Source: Alligator mississippiensis
Lineage: Eukaryota > Chordata > Crocodylia > Alligatoridae
NCBI RefSeq assembly: GCF_030867095.1
Contig: NC_081833.1
Span: 75,893,395 to 75,957,394 of the forward strand
Length of the DNA: 64,000 nt
Reading direction: 5' to 3'
The notes below the pieces were generated by a model, which saw only the letters and a program-made list of their open reading frames with translations, was not told the DNA's origin and made no database searches. Below, piece after piece: positions 47,741 to 62,153 of the stretch; positions within the stretch are counted from its first letter, which is position 1, and each line of letters starts with the position of its first letter. A program made the translations under genes and the position numbers.

Positions 47741-48289
47741 CTGGGCTGGCACGTGCTGGGCGCGAAGGCTCCTGCTGCTGCCGCCGGGGCGGGGCTCCTG
47801 GGTCCCTCTGCCCCCCCGTGGGGCCGTGCCTCTGTTTCCCCCTCTGCACTAGGGGGGCTCACGTTTCCAGGTGCTGCTCTGTGCCCCGTAGCAGCGGGGA
47901 CGGCTGTGGGCCGGGGGGCAGCACTGTACCCTGACTCCTGGCAGCCCCGGGTGAACTTTCAGTATCGGGCCTCCCTTCACCAGCAATAATTGTAATAATA
48001 ATCATTGTTTTCACCATTTCCGGGCAGTCTCCCAATTCGCCCACGTGCGTGTCCAGCCCTGGGCGGGGGCGTCTTCCACCTGTGCAGCTGGCTGCTGCAA
48101 TAGCCCCTGTCCTGCCACCCCGGCCTCTCCCGCACTCACCTCATAATGCGGCGGTCCCTCTGGCACAGCCTCAGCTCGCTGCCTCCCTGCTGCTGCTGAT
48201 GCTGTTGGGTGTGTCACAAAAGACCCTTGGTGGTGCGAGCAGGGGAGCTGCAGAGCCCCAGGCCTGGGCCAGAGCCGGGGGGCTCATCT

Positions 48290-48326
48290 ATGGGGCAGTG
48301 GCAGAGCAGAGGCGGCCACATGAGAG
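48290..48326 (+). CDS. SPATA33: Candidate first coding exon of SPATA33
   Basis: ATG GGG CAG TGG starts a 37-base open stretch (MGQWQSRGGHMR) ending in G|GTAAAG, a good donor in phase 1. That is the phase needed by both downstream SPATA33 exons. A Met-Gly start resembles the human N-terminus as I remember it. The evidence is phase and position only; another first exon is quite possible. Confidence 0.25.
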
Positions 48327-48512
48327 GTAAAGAGCTCGTGTTGCTGGGGGCAGGCGCTGTTCCTAAGGCGAGAGGAGGAAGGATGGGGGTTGCAGGCCGG
48401 GGGGCTGGAGCACCTGGAGTCTGTTCTGCTCCGGGAGGGAGCAGGATCCGCTGGAGAGAGACGTGCACGTGCACGTGCACGACTCCTTGGTTCTCGTCCC
48501 AGCTCTGACGAG

Positions 48513-48671
48513 AAGGGCTGCAAACAAACTTGGGTTGTCTTTTAAAGGAGAAAAATGTAGGAAACCCTGGCTTTTTTTCCCTTGCAGCTTGCAAGGGGCT
48601 GCTTGGGGCTTCACACCCCCACACACCCCCACTCCCTGCCACGCACGCTGGGGGCAGCGGGGCGGGAGAAC
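48513..48671 (+). repeat. Inverted duplication, arm B (upstream SPATA33 region)
   Basis: Plus-strand partner of the arm at 47079-47195. It shares GGGCTGCAAACAAACTTGGG, TTTTAAAGGAGAAAAATGTA, GGAAACCCTGGCTTTTTTTC and ACGCTGGGGGCAGCGGGGCG. It is slightly longer because of an insertion around 48585-48640. Confidence 0.85.
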
Positions 48672-48748
48672 CAACTCGTACAGTACTTGACCTCAAGGGA
48701 GACCACGTCACCCCATTCCTCCCGGATTAAAAGGCTACCGTATGCCCC

Positions 48749-48830
48749 GGTACAAAAAAGGGTGAGAACCCTTTTTGTACCAGGACTACGTTTTTCTCCT
48801 TTTAAAGAGAATCCATGTTTAAAATTTGTT
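48749..48830. repeat. Hairpin plus third, degraded copy of the inverted-repeat unit
   Basis: GGTACAAAAAAGGG at 48749-48762 and CCCTTTTTGTACC at 48769-48781 pair around a six-base loop with one unpaired A. Directly after it, ACGTTTTTCTCCTTTTAAAG (48788-48807) is the reverse complement of the CTTTTAAAGGAGAAAAATGT core in arm B. There are therefore three copies of the unit near this promoter. Confidence 0.7.
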
Positions 48831-49909
48831 CCCAACCCTTTCGTATATTCTTGCAACCTGTTGTGACCCACGGGTTGAGAAATGCTGCTGTAGAGGCATA
48901 AAGTAACACGACAGATCAGAGGGGAAGCTTGGCTGTGCCTTGTCTGATCCCATAAACCTCCTGCACAGATAATGTAGAGAGCCCCTGGTACCCACAGTGA
49001 GACTCTGAGAAGAAACAGTGGTGTCTAGATCCTTCCTCCGCAGTCTGCCTTTCATGTGTCCCTGGCTGATACCTACCACAAACATCATCAGGTCAGTCTA
49101 AGCCTGGCCTGATGGCTCCCTTGAAAGATACGGCATTGGGAGGTTTGTGGTACGGGAAGGATGATGTCTGGAGCTCATATGTGGGGAATTGGAGAGCTGG
49201 AGCGAGTGAGCAACAAGTGCTTGACTAGAAGAGGGGGAACATCCACCCCTCCGAGGCTCCCTCCACCCACCAGCAGTGCCGGTCTCAGTGGGGGCTGCCT
49301 GACCTCCACCCAGGGTACAAGCTCCAGGGGTACCCCAAATACTGAAGCAGCTCTCCCTGTCTGCCAAGCACCCAAGATACAGGCAGCGGCCCCTTTCCTT
49401 TCCCAGCTTGTGTCTAACTCCCTTTTCTTTTTATGCCTGCAAAACTCAGGGGCATCCAAACCCCAAGCCTTCAGCCTTGGGCCTGCAAGTGGGATACCCA
49501 CCAAAGGTTTTGGAAACATCTGAAGACCTAGGTGCAGGTGGAGGATGTTTGCTGGTAGTAGGGACACTTATGGTTCTGGACACTTGGATTTGGAATTAGT
49601 TTTTGGCTAATTTGGCCATGGATACAAATTAAAAAATGAATAAATAATTGTTCTTATAAAGCTGCTCGTGAAGGCTGGGATGTGCTCAGGTTTGAAATTG
49701 TGGATCAGTTGTGAAGGCTACTGGCACAGGCTGGGAGGGGGCTGAGGCACTGGCTTCAGAAAGGAACTCGAATGCAGTCAAACTCACTGTCCAGGGAGAC
49801 CGGCGATCTCACAGACACGGTGCAAGCTGCCAGTGAGGCCAGTTATACAATAGCTATGGCAGTGCCTGGCTTTTCCTGGGTGCATTGCTGTGGGAAGGCC
49901 AAACCGATG

Positions 49910-50530
49910 AAGATGAGGGGCTCTAAAAATTCCCAGCTCCAAGAGTTGCCTTGAGTGAGGCTGTGCAGATATAAGTAGGAGAGGACTCAGTGTAGCGAGG
50001 GCAGCTGTAATTCCATGATGCAGAACTAACCAGCTAACGGAGCTTCCTTTTCACCTTCCTTCTCTATTCTTTGCATCCTAAATTCCTACAGCTGACGGGA
50101 GCCGGAGCCAGGAGCTCAGAGAAGCCAATTGGCAGGAGCACAGCCAGCACATGCAAAGCCCTTCAAAAGCCCACGGCTATCTTGTTCAAGCAGCTGCAAG
50201 TACATCAGCAAAGCAGCAGTGGCAGGAGACTTGGGGGTGTGCAGAGACTCCTCAGGGAGAAGGTAGGGGGCACGTGGCAGGGCTGGAAAAACAGAGCTGA
50301 GCTGGCCACCGTGCTGCTGCATTTAGCCCTTGCCTGCTGTGCATCCCCGGGTTGGTAATCCTCACTGAGCTGCCACAGCTGGCCTGATTTTTAGGTCTAA
50401 ACTGCTCAGCAGCAGTTTCATTTTACAACGTGGTCAAAGGGGCCAAGATGCCTGATAACCCAGTGTCTCCCCCATCTGTGCTGGGTACACTGGACCTTGG
50501 GCTGGGGGGTTCAAAATCCACCTGGAGATG
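49910..50530 (+). repeat. SPATA33: Tandem duplication, copy A (SPATA33 exon and flanks)
   Basis: This stretch aligns with 51975-52625. Shared landmarks are GGAGAGGACTCAGYG, TTTTCACCTTCCYTCTC, the acceptor CTTTGCATCCYAAATTCCTRCAG (written here with ambiguity codes), the exon itself, the donor GGTAGGGG, and downstream GGTCAAAGG...GATGCCTGATAA / GTCAAAGG...GTGCCCGATGAC. Introns have drifted to roughly 70-75% identity by eye. Confidence 0.85.
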
Positions 50531-53413
50531 TGTGGCATAGAGAGATGGATGCCAAGGTTTCAGGAACCCTGGCTAACTGGTGCCAGCATGCAGGTGGAGG
50601 GGTGGTTCCTTCTCTCACGGGCTGCTGGCCACTTCTCAGCATCTTGTCCTGGGCTTGTCCTTCTCCTGGAATGTGCTATGCCTGGGCAGCAGCTACCTTC
50701 ATTCCTTGTCACCACCACTACTGCTTGGATGAAGGGAGGAAGGGCAAATGCTATGGGACCAGGGGGTGAGAGGTCTCAAAGACAACATCAGAGTGGCCAA
50801 TGGCACACCTCAAAGCTGTGTCCTTTCCCAGGGCTCACTGTGACTCTGCTCTCTGTATGAAGAGCTTCCAGTTTGCTGCCTAGTGCAACACCGGTGATTA
50901 TAGTAGTTCAGTGATTCTCAACCAGGGCACCGCAGCACAGATATAGAGAACCACAGATATAGATGGCTAATATGATGTTCAGCATTCAAATCTCCCCATC
51001 TTACACCTCTAGTTTAAAGTCTTATCAAATCCCTTGATTATATCCGGCAAGTGAATTATACTGTAGGGAAGCAAAGCTCATACAGAGCGCTTGTCACTTA
51101 TATCCCAGCGCGCTTTGCCAGGGAGCCCTGATCACTGATTCAGCATTCTTGCTCTGCTGCAGCAAGAGGTACAGGATCCTCATTTGGGCTTTTATCTTCT
51201 GCACCAGGGCTGTGTCTCAGAGTAGGGAAGTGGCCCTCTGTCAGGCGATCTCGCATCCTCTTCCATTTTCACGTGCCTTGCTTTATTTTAGGGCTGTTTG
51301 TGCGGACTGTGCTGTGCAACCTCATTGGTGACTGTAATGTGGTTGGGAGGGTCGAGTTTTCCACCTGAATTGTGTTTTCCTGGTGCATTTATTTTGCAAA
51401 TGTTGCACCAACAGGAGGTACTTTGATAATAAGTCTCCTCTAGACGGACAGAGGAGCCAGTCGCAGCACTAGGAGTGAGTGGTCACTGCAGGGATTCTTT
51501 TGCTATATGAAAACACAGTAAAGACCAAAAGAGTCGCACAGACACACGCAAAGTGCACAGGCACTTGCACAAAGCTGAAAAGAAAATTATGACAGACCAG
51601 CTGGGAGAAATAATTCAAATGGCAACGTGCACCTGCTTACTGGGAACTGGGCAAGACAGTTTTATCAGATGTCCGATAGGCCTTGCCAAGAAAGGCAGCC
51701 TAAAAAGGAAAGATGGGATTTAGAGGGTAAGTGAAAGCAGCTTGGAAAATAATCGGTATCTATAAATAAATGCATGGGGGAAAGGGAGGATTAGGTACCT
51801 AATCTGTATTAGGTGAATACATATTAGAAGGTAGCGCTGGTAGGGGACTGATAAAGAAATGAGAAGAAGCTCAGAGGAATCTACAGCCAGCAGAAGGAAG
51901 AACAACGAGGAGGTTTTTTAAGGCAGGTCTGGAGTGGAAGGAATCCTAACAAGGGGATCGATACACTACTAGATGGAAATGGTAGAACTGCTGCCAATGA
52001 ATATTCCCAAATCCAGGAGCCTTTCTGATGTGATCACATGCAAATGCAGGCAGGAGAGGACTCAGCGTGGTGAGGGGCTGTTGTGGCCCCATGACACTAA
52101 GTCACCTTTTCACCTTCCCTCTCTTTTCTTTGCATCCCAAATTCCTGCAGCTGATGCCCAGCAGCCCACTGTCAGCCAAACCTGGGAGCAGAGAAAGGTG
52201 GATCTCCAGAAGCACAGCCAGCACATCCAAACATCACCACAGGCCCACACGAACCATGTCCAAGCCCCCAGTGGTAAATCAGCCAAGAAGCAGCAGCAGA
52301 AGAGCTCAGGGGCGGCAGACAGGCCTCGAAAGAAAGGTAGGGGATGAGAGGTGGGGCTGGTGGGAGCAGGCACTGCAAGGGTGTGTACAGCTGTTCAGTG
52401 TCCCCTGAGCAGCCCTCCCTGCAGTACGAGAGCTTTGAAGCAGGTCAGATGAAGCCTAAACTGCTCTGGACTGATCCTGATTTTTAAGATGTTGTTTTAA
52501 AGGGACCACAATGTTATAGGCCCCCATTGTTGTCAAAGGCGCTGAGGTGCCCGATGACAATGCGCTGTCCCCATTTTGATATTAGCTGGGTACAAAGGGT
52601 CTTTGGCCAGCTGTTCCAAACCCACCTGAGAAACGCATGGAGCAGGGAACCCCCAAAGGCACAGCTCGGGGCTCCCCTAGGATGCACAAGTCTTCCCTGA
52701 CACCTGTACCTCCCTCTTTGGAAGTGGTTCATGTGCACTTGAGCCCATGGCTCCTCTCTGCAAGGTCTCCATGTTCAGTAAAAGCCTCTCTGAGCAGAGC
52801 AGAGCCCTTCTCCCAGCCCTGTGCTGTAGGAAGAGTGGCTTAAGCTCCTGTGTTAGCCTAGCTCAATAGCACGATCGGTACACGCATCCTATAAAATCCC
52901 AATGCACCTCCTTGTATATGGCCATGCACGCTTCCCCTCTGTTAGCAGCCTGCAGGAGAGAATTCATCCCCTTTCATAAGGCCTGGAGTCATTGTCTTTT
53001 ATCCTTTTCCAGTGGAGAAACTAGCCAAGAAGAAAAGGTATATTATACCGAAAATCATTGTCACCGGGCCCTTGGATGAGGAGGAGAGCTACACTGATGT
53101 GGATGACCTCCCAGAGTCCAAAACCATCAGAGATACAGAGTACTATGGTCCATATAATGTACATACAAAACCCAGCACCATAGAGGCTTACCAAGTCAAG
53201 AGAGAAATGCCGTGAGTTCTGATTCTGGAGCGTCCTGTTGTTCTCTCCTCCTGACAACACAAAGACACAAGGATGCAACAAATGCCGTTAGTTGAGCTCC
53301 TCAACTAATAAACAGGGGTCTGTAACAACAACTTCGTTCATGGTCTCACTTTCCCTAGCTCCCTGCGACATCTGGAGGAGGAAGAGGAGAATGGGAATGG
53401 AGAAGCTTGCTAA
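50092..53413 (+). CDS. SPATA33: Spermatogenesis-associated protein 33, calcineurin adaptor; 5' end unresolved
   Basis: In mammals SPATA33 tethers calcineurin to sperm mitochondria through a PxIxIT motif and VDAC2. Supported exons: 50092-50262 (171 b), 52151-52336 (186 b), 53013-53211 and 53359-53413 (TAA). All but the last start and end in compatible phases, with phase 1 at both ends of the first two. The third exon encodes KRYIIPKIIVTG, in which PKIIVT is the PxIxIT match. It then gives TIRD-EYYGPYNVHTKPSTIEAY, closely matching the human C-terminus (TIRE...GPYHRHRSPSTIAAY). The first two exons are copies of one another (QEHSQHMQSPSKAH versus QKHSQHIQTSPQAH). If the last intron is retained, TGA within the donor ends the protein at REMP; splicing adds SLRHLEEEEENGNGEAC. 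The protein is basic, low in complexity and lacks enzymatic domains. The start exon is uncertain (candidate at 48290). Confidence 0.85.
50905..50960 (+). repeat. Short interspersed-repeat relic in SPATA33 intron
   Basis: GTGATTCTCAACCAGGGCAC followed by CGCAGCAC resembles the relic near 14541. It is a minimal fragment of unknown family. Confidence 0.25.
51975..52625 (+). repeat. SPATA33: Tandem duplication, copy B (SPATA33 exon and flanks)
   Basis: Partner of 49910-50530 at an offset of about 2.06 kb. This copy holds the exon whose product joins directly to the conserved C-terminal exon. Confidence 0.85.
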
Positions 53414-53416
53414 AAA

Positions 53417-53460
53417 AATAAATGTATTTAGTCATCCGTTTCAGATTCCAAGTCAATAAA
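53417..53460 (+). terminator. SPATA33: SPATA33 poly(A) signals
   Basis: Two AATAAA hexamers, at 53417-53422 (only four bases after the TAA) and 53455-53460. The second is the more plausible for cleavage near 53475. Confidence 0.75.
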
Positions 53461-53474
53461 AGACTAGACGTGCG

Positions 53475-55930
53475 AGCGGACGCATGACAGCGATCGTGGT
53501 ATCCCAAAGGTTCCCGTATCCAGCACTTCAAAAGCAGAAGTGCCTGTGTAAAGGACCTCGAGGGGTCTTTCGTGTCTCTTCAGAGCAGCCTTTCAGGGGG
53601 TGGCACACTGCATCCTGCTCTCAGTTCAGTTTACCTACGAGACCACACCAGGGTGAAAGGCTGAAATGGTCTCACTTAGGTTTCAACCTATGGTTTTGGG
53701 GACCCTCAAGTTTTCAGACGACAGATGAGCCAGCTCCTCCTTCCCTGGCGTTCCCGGGCTGGGAGCCTGTGTTACACCTGCGACAACCGATGGCGTTTTA
53801 TCAGCCGTGTTAGGAGCCGGTCACAGAACAAGAGGAGCAGGCAAAATATGCCTGGCTGTTCCCCACGTAACAAAAGAGCCAGAATCTCTGAACCTGAATC
53901 AAGTGTGAGATCAATAGGAGAATCTTTCATGGGGAACGCTGCATGTGTAAAAATCAGATGAGCTGCTTCTGTTATGTAAAATGTCACTCCTTGTCGGTTT
54001 AAGAAGCTATTTGCCAAAGAAGCACTAGCACTGAAAGAGGGTTTTCCAGCAAAAGTGGTTTGATAAACTCCTCTTTCCGCACCAGGATTTGTTAAGCCCT
54101 GTTCAGACTTCCCCGTGTCTGGCAATCGGCTTAGTCAAGCCAGGCAATTACACGGGAGAAATGCAGATGCACAAAATCTGCTTACACACCTCCAGCAAGC
54201 TGATGACGGGGACAGAGCTAACCATCATTTGCTGGTTTGTCAAGGAGAATAATTTGTCTTCAGCGAGCAGACCTGTGCAAATCCATCCCAGTGGCTTTAC
54301 TAATTTTAACTCAGTCCTGCTGGTCAATCGTTTGCTCGTGAGATAAATTCATGCTTTATATAGCAACTTCCATTCGAGGCTCTCCACATGGATTATGAGC
54401 GTGATCTGAAGACTCGCAGTGCTGCTGGGAGATGACTTGGTACCATTATCCCCATTTCACAGTGAGGAAACTGAGGCACAGAGTGGGTAAGTGATGCCCC
54501 CTCCAGATCAGTCAGGAAGTCTGTGGCAGGTCCAGCAAGGGAGCCCTTATCTCCTCGCCCCCGTATCAGTGTACGTGCTTCATGTCTAAAGGCTTTGAAC
54601 ATCACATCAAGCTGCCTTGAGGTTTTTTCCAGGCCGTTCTGCTGCGGAGGTTTTGCTCCTCTCGGTGTTTTCATTTTACTTCCGACGCCGTAATGGTGAC
54701 AGTTCTGCCTTGCTAATTAGCACCATCCAGAGGCCCGCGCGCGAAATAATGCAGCTTTCACCGGGCCTGAGAGACTTGTCACCTGCCAGCTGTCTTTACC
54801 TGCAAAATCCATCCCGATCGCCTGGACGAAACACCGATCCGTTTGCTAATCCCTCCACACCACTCCCTGGCTTCAGTCCATTTCAGCGATGCCGAAACGC
54901 CTGTCGTCGTCCCGCTCCCCAGCGGGGAGCTGTCAGACACCGCCAGCTGCGATGGGTCCAGCCGCTAGACGGGACCCCCCATTAACGAGTCCATTAACGG
55001 GTCCGGCTGGTTTCGCTGCACTGCTTATTACTCACACCGCAAACTTTGCTGAACAAAACCCCGGGGAGCGGCAACCAGTCGATGCCACGGTACGGATGAC
55101 ACGGCCGTGTTGTGGGGTATCTGTGCCGTATAGGGTGGCCGTCGTAGAGGACAGTGGTCGTCACACGGCAGCGGAGAGCGGATGCCGGAAAGCACAGGGA
55201 ATTCGGTCTGATTTGGGGGTTTCACCCCCATTATTCCTCTCCCAGCCTCCAGCATTTACGGTCTCGGGGAAGTTCCCAGCTCATGCCCGTTTCCTCCAAG
55301 GACGCGTCCGATCCCTCGGTGAATCTGGCTAAACGCCCGGCTTCCGCCCCGTGGCCACGAGTCCCGTCCTGTAATGAAACATAACTTCCTTCGGTTTGTT
55401 TTAAGCTCGCTGCCGACTCGTTTCGTGTTGCGAGCTCTCCTTCTTGCCTGGCGAGAGAGAGGGAGATCCTAATGGCTTTCCTTTTGCTCCCCTGGATCTC
55501 TCTCTCGGCCTCTCGTTCGGGGTCACCCCGCCGCGGTTGTGCAGGCTGGGGTGCAGCTTCCTTCCTGGCCCCTGAGCTACCTCTTGCACGCATGCCCTTG
55601 CACACCGCGCCTCTGCCCGCACAGCTTGATGCCCCTTGCATCGTGCATTTCGTGCACCCGGGAACATCTTCCGTGCGTCCCCAAACCGGCCCCTTCCGGA
55701 GGAGGAGGAAGGGGATAAACTCTCGCTGGTCTGGGAGGAACGAATGGCGCCTTTCTGCCTGGCGCAGGGCGCTGAGGCCGGACTTGCACCCTGTTGGGAG
55801 CTCCCCACCCCTGCAGGCTTGTGGTGGGGAATCCCCCTGCCTGCCCTTGCTCCAGCCTGGGCCCACAGCTGTGGGGCTGCTGCACATCTGGGCCCTGCCC
55901 CTCCCCCCACCTCCAGGGAGGCCCTCCCCG
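53475..55930. other. Spacer between SPATA33 and CDK10
   Basis: No gene is supported. A MIR relic lies at 54350-54550. The rest becomes increasingly GC-rich towards the CDK10 promoter; the very long minus-strand frame from 55401 into CDK10 has no domain or splice support. Confidence 0.6.
54350..54550 (+). repeat. MIR SINE relic
   Basis: The core TATCCCCATTTCACAGTGAG followed by GAAACTGAGGCACAGAG and GTAAGTGATGCCCC is diagnostic of MIR. The left part (TATATAGCAACTTCCATTCG) is more degraded. Confidence 0.8.
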
Positions 55931-55947
55931 CTACACTAGGCCCTACA

Positions 55948-56042
55948 TAGCAACGGTTGCTAGGGACTCCACGATGGCGCCCCCGAAGCCTCAGAGCGCT
56001 TGCGCGGCGGAGAGGGGGTGGGGCCTGCTCGCGCGCATGCGC
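55948..56042 (+). promoter_or_regulatory. CDK10: CDK10 core promoter with X-box-like palindrome and NRF1 site
   Basis: TAGCAAC-G-GTTGCTA at 55948-55962 is a perfect palindrome of RFX-type half sites. It is followed by ACGATGGCGCC (YY1-like) near 55971 and GCGCATGCGC (NRF1) at 56033-56042. The block is CpG-rich, has no TATA box and lies just upstream of the ATG at 56062. Confidence 0.55.
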
Positions 56043-56061
56043 GGCGGCACAGCGCGGCGCC

Positions 56062-60456
<4,395 letters not shown>

Positions 60457-61371
60457 GTCGGCTGCAGGGTAAGGAACATCCTCGGTACCTTGAGCCAACA
60501 GGGACCCGGGACCCCAACAACGGGTACACAGGGACTTGGATCCCAGCGGAAGCTGAGGTACCTGGCTGTGCCGCACCCTGCCTGCCCCTCCCCAGGCAGA
60601 CGGCCAGAGCCTGGTCCCTGCAGCAGCACAGAGTGGGTGTTGCCCCCAGGAGGGCCAGCAACCATCCAGCCTTACCCGGGGAGGGGTTTGCTCCAGCCCT
60701 CTAACTCCCAGGCTCCGAGGAGGCTGCAGCTCACTCCTCTCCGAGCTGCCAGACGTGCTGGGTGCGTTTCCTGGCTGAGCCTTGCAGCTTCTCACTTCCT
60801 CAGCCTGAGGTCTGGCTCAGCTGCCCTCTGCCTCTCAGGCTGCATGTGGCTTCGCCCAGGGACCTGCATCTCCCAGCAGCCTGGGTCTGTCCCCCAGCGC
60901 CTCTGGCTGTTTCAACCCCCTCCTGCCTCCCCTTGGGTCAGTCTCTCATTGGAGCTTTTGTACCAGAGTGGGGAGAAGACCCAAGTGTACCCAAGGCCTG
61001 CACTGGCGTGGGGAGCTGCAGTGACTATGACCAACTGCTGAGCCCAAGCGCTGCTGGTCCAGCTGCTGCCAGGGAGAGGTGCAAGATGTGCGGTGGCCTT
61101 CCCGCAGGGCCGCGGCATTGCTGTCAGCTCTGGGACCACGGCTGCTGCAGGCAGGCAGAGCCAGCTCTCATCTTTTCCTGCACGCCTAGGGGCTGACGGC
61201 CTCCCCGCACCTGGCCCCAGGCACAACCAAGCGCTGCATATGCACGCTCCCAAGGCTGGAAGGAGACTTGAGCCTTGGCGGACGGAGCCGGGGCGTCGGA
61301 GCAAAGGCAGCTGAGCTGCCTGTGGGGAGAGGAAGGGGCTGTTTCTTTGTGTTGAGCACAGTCCTGCTTTC

Positions 61372-61377
61372 AATAAA
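61372..61377 (+). terminator. CDK10: CDK10 poly(A) signal
   Basis: AATAAA about 0.9 kb past the stop, followed by GT-rich sequence. The 60457-61371 stretch is the 3' UTR. Confidence 0.85.
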
Positions 61378-61902
61378 GTCACGTGCATGCGTCAGCGCCT
61401 GTCTCCTCTGCTTAGCGCCTTGGCCAGGGCTGTCAGCTTAGCTACAGGAAGGAAGAGCTGCGGGCACCAAGCTGGGAGCTACCCCTTCCTCCAGCCTGCG
61501 CACGCAGGGCCCTAGGGCGATGGCAGCAGGGTCCTGCTGGGGGCACAGCACCGTGCACCCTGCCGGGGCTGCTTCATCATGGGTGAAGCCTTCGTGCACA
61601 GAGCGGAGGGGACTCTACCCACCTCCAGGGACCATGGCAGCTTGGCCTCCCCGCCACAGTATGGGTGGGGGGACAGGGAGCCCTCTGTGCCTTCAGCTGG
61701 GGTCACACAGCACAAGGGCTGTGGGCTCAGCCTCCCAAGCTGGTGCCAGGGGCTGCACACGCATGGCTCACCATAGCAACAAAGAGCAGCACGGACACTA
61801 TGGCAACAGCTGCATCACGGCTCCCCCACCCCCCGATCAGCCCGGGCGAGGGGGCACAACCCACAAACAGAACAGGCACTTGCCACTGTCACAGCCGAGA
61901 CG

Positions 61903-61908
61903 TTTACT
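61903..61908 (-). terminator. SPATA2L: SPATA2L variant poly(A) signal
   Basis: The minus strand reads AGTAAA, a common variant hexamer, about 250 bases beyond the SPATA2L stop. No AATAAA is present between the two convergent genes on that strand, so this is the best candidate. Confidence 0.4.
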
Positions 61909-62010
61909 CGGAGATGGCCTCTGCTCCCCCCAAAGGGTCCCCGCCATGCGCCTCCCCTTGCTCCCAGCGTTTCAGGCTGCCTTGACAGCAACAGCGGTGG
62001 GAAAGTAGGC

Positions 62011-62033
62011 GGGGGGGGGGGGGGGGGGGGGGG
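62011..62033 (+). repeat. SPATA2L: G23 homopolymer in the SPATA2L 3' UTR
   Basis: An uninterrupted run of 23 G on the plus strand (poly-C in the transcript). The exact length may be an assembly estimate. Confidence 0.9.
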
Positions 62034-62153
62034 TCAGGCTGGGAAGAGCAGCAGTGTCCAGCACAGCACGGGCCGGGGCCTGAGTGGCACCGTGCCTGCC
62101 CGGAGTGCTCAGTCCTGGCCGCGGGGCGCCAGGTCCCCAGTGCCCCTGGCTGG

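Noticed and set aside
48011-48217. Minus-strand piece ending in a strong donor (GAG|GTGAGT at 48140-48134), possible alternative 5' exon of CHMP1A
   Set aside because: Only one splice signal supports it and it contributes no family-like protein. It could be a non-coding first exon, but I cannot support that.
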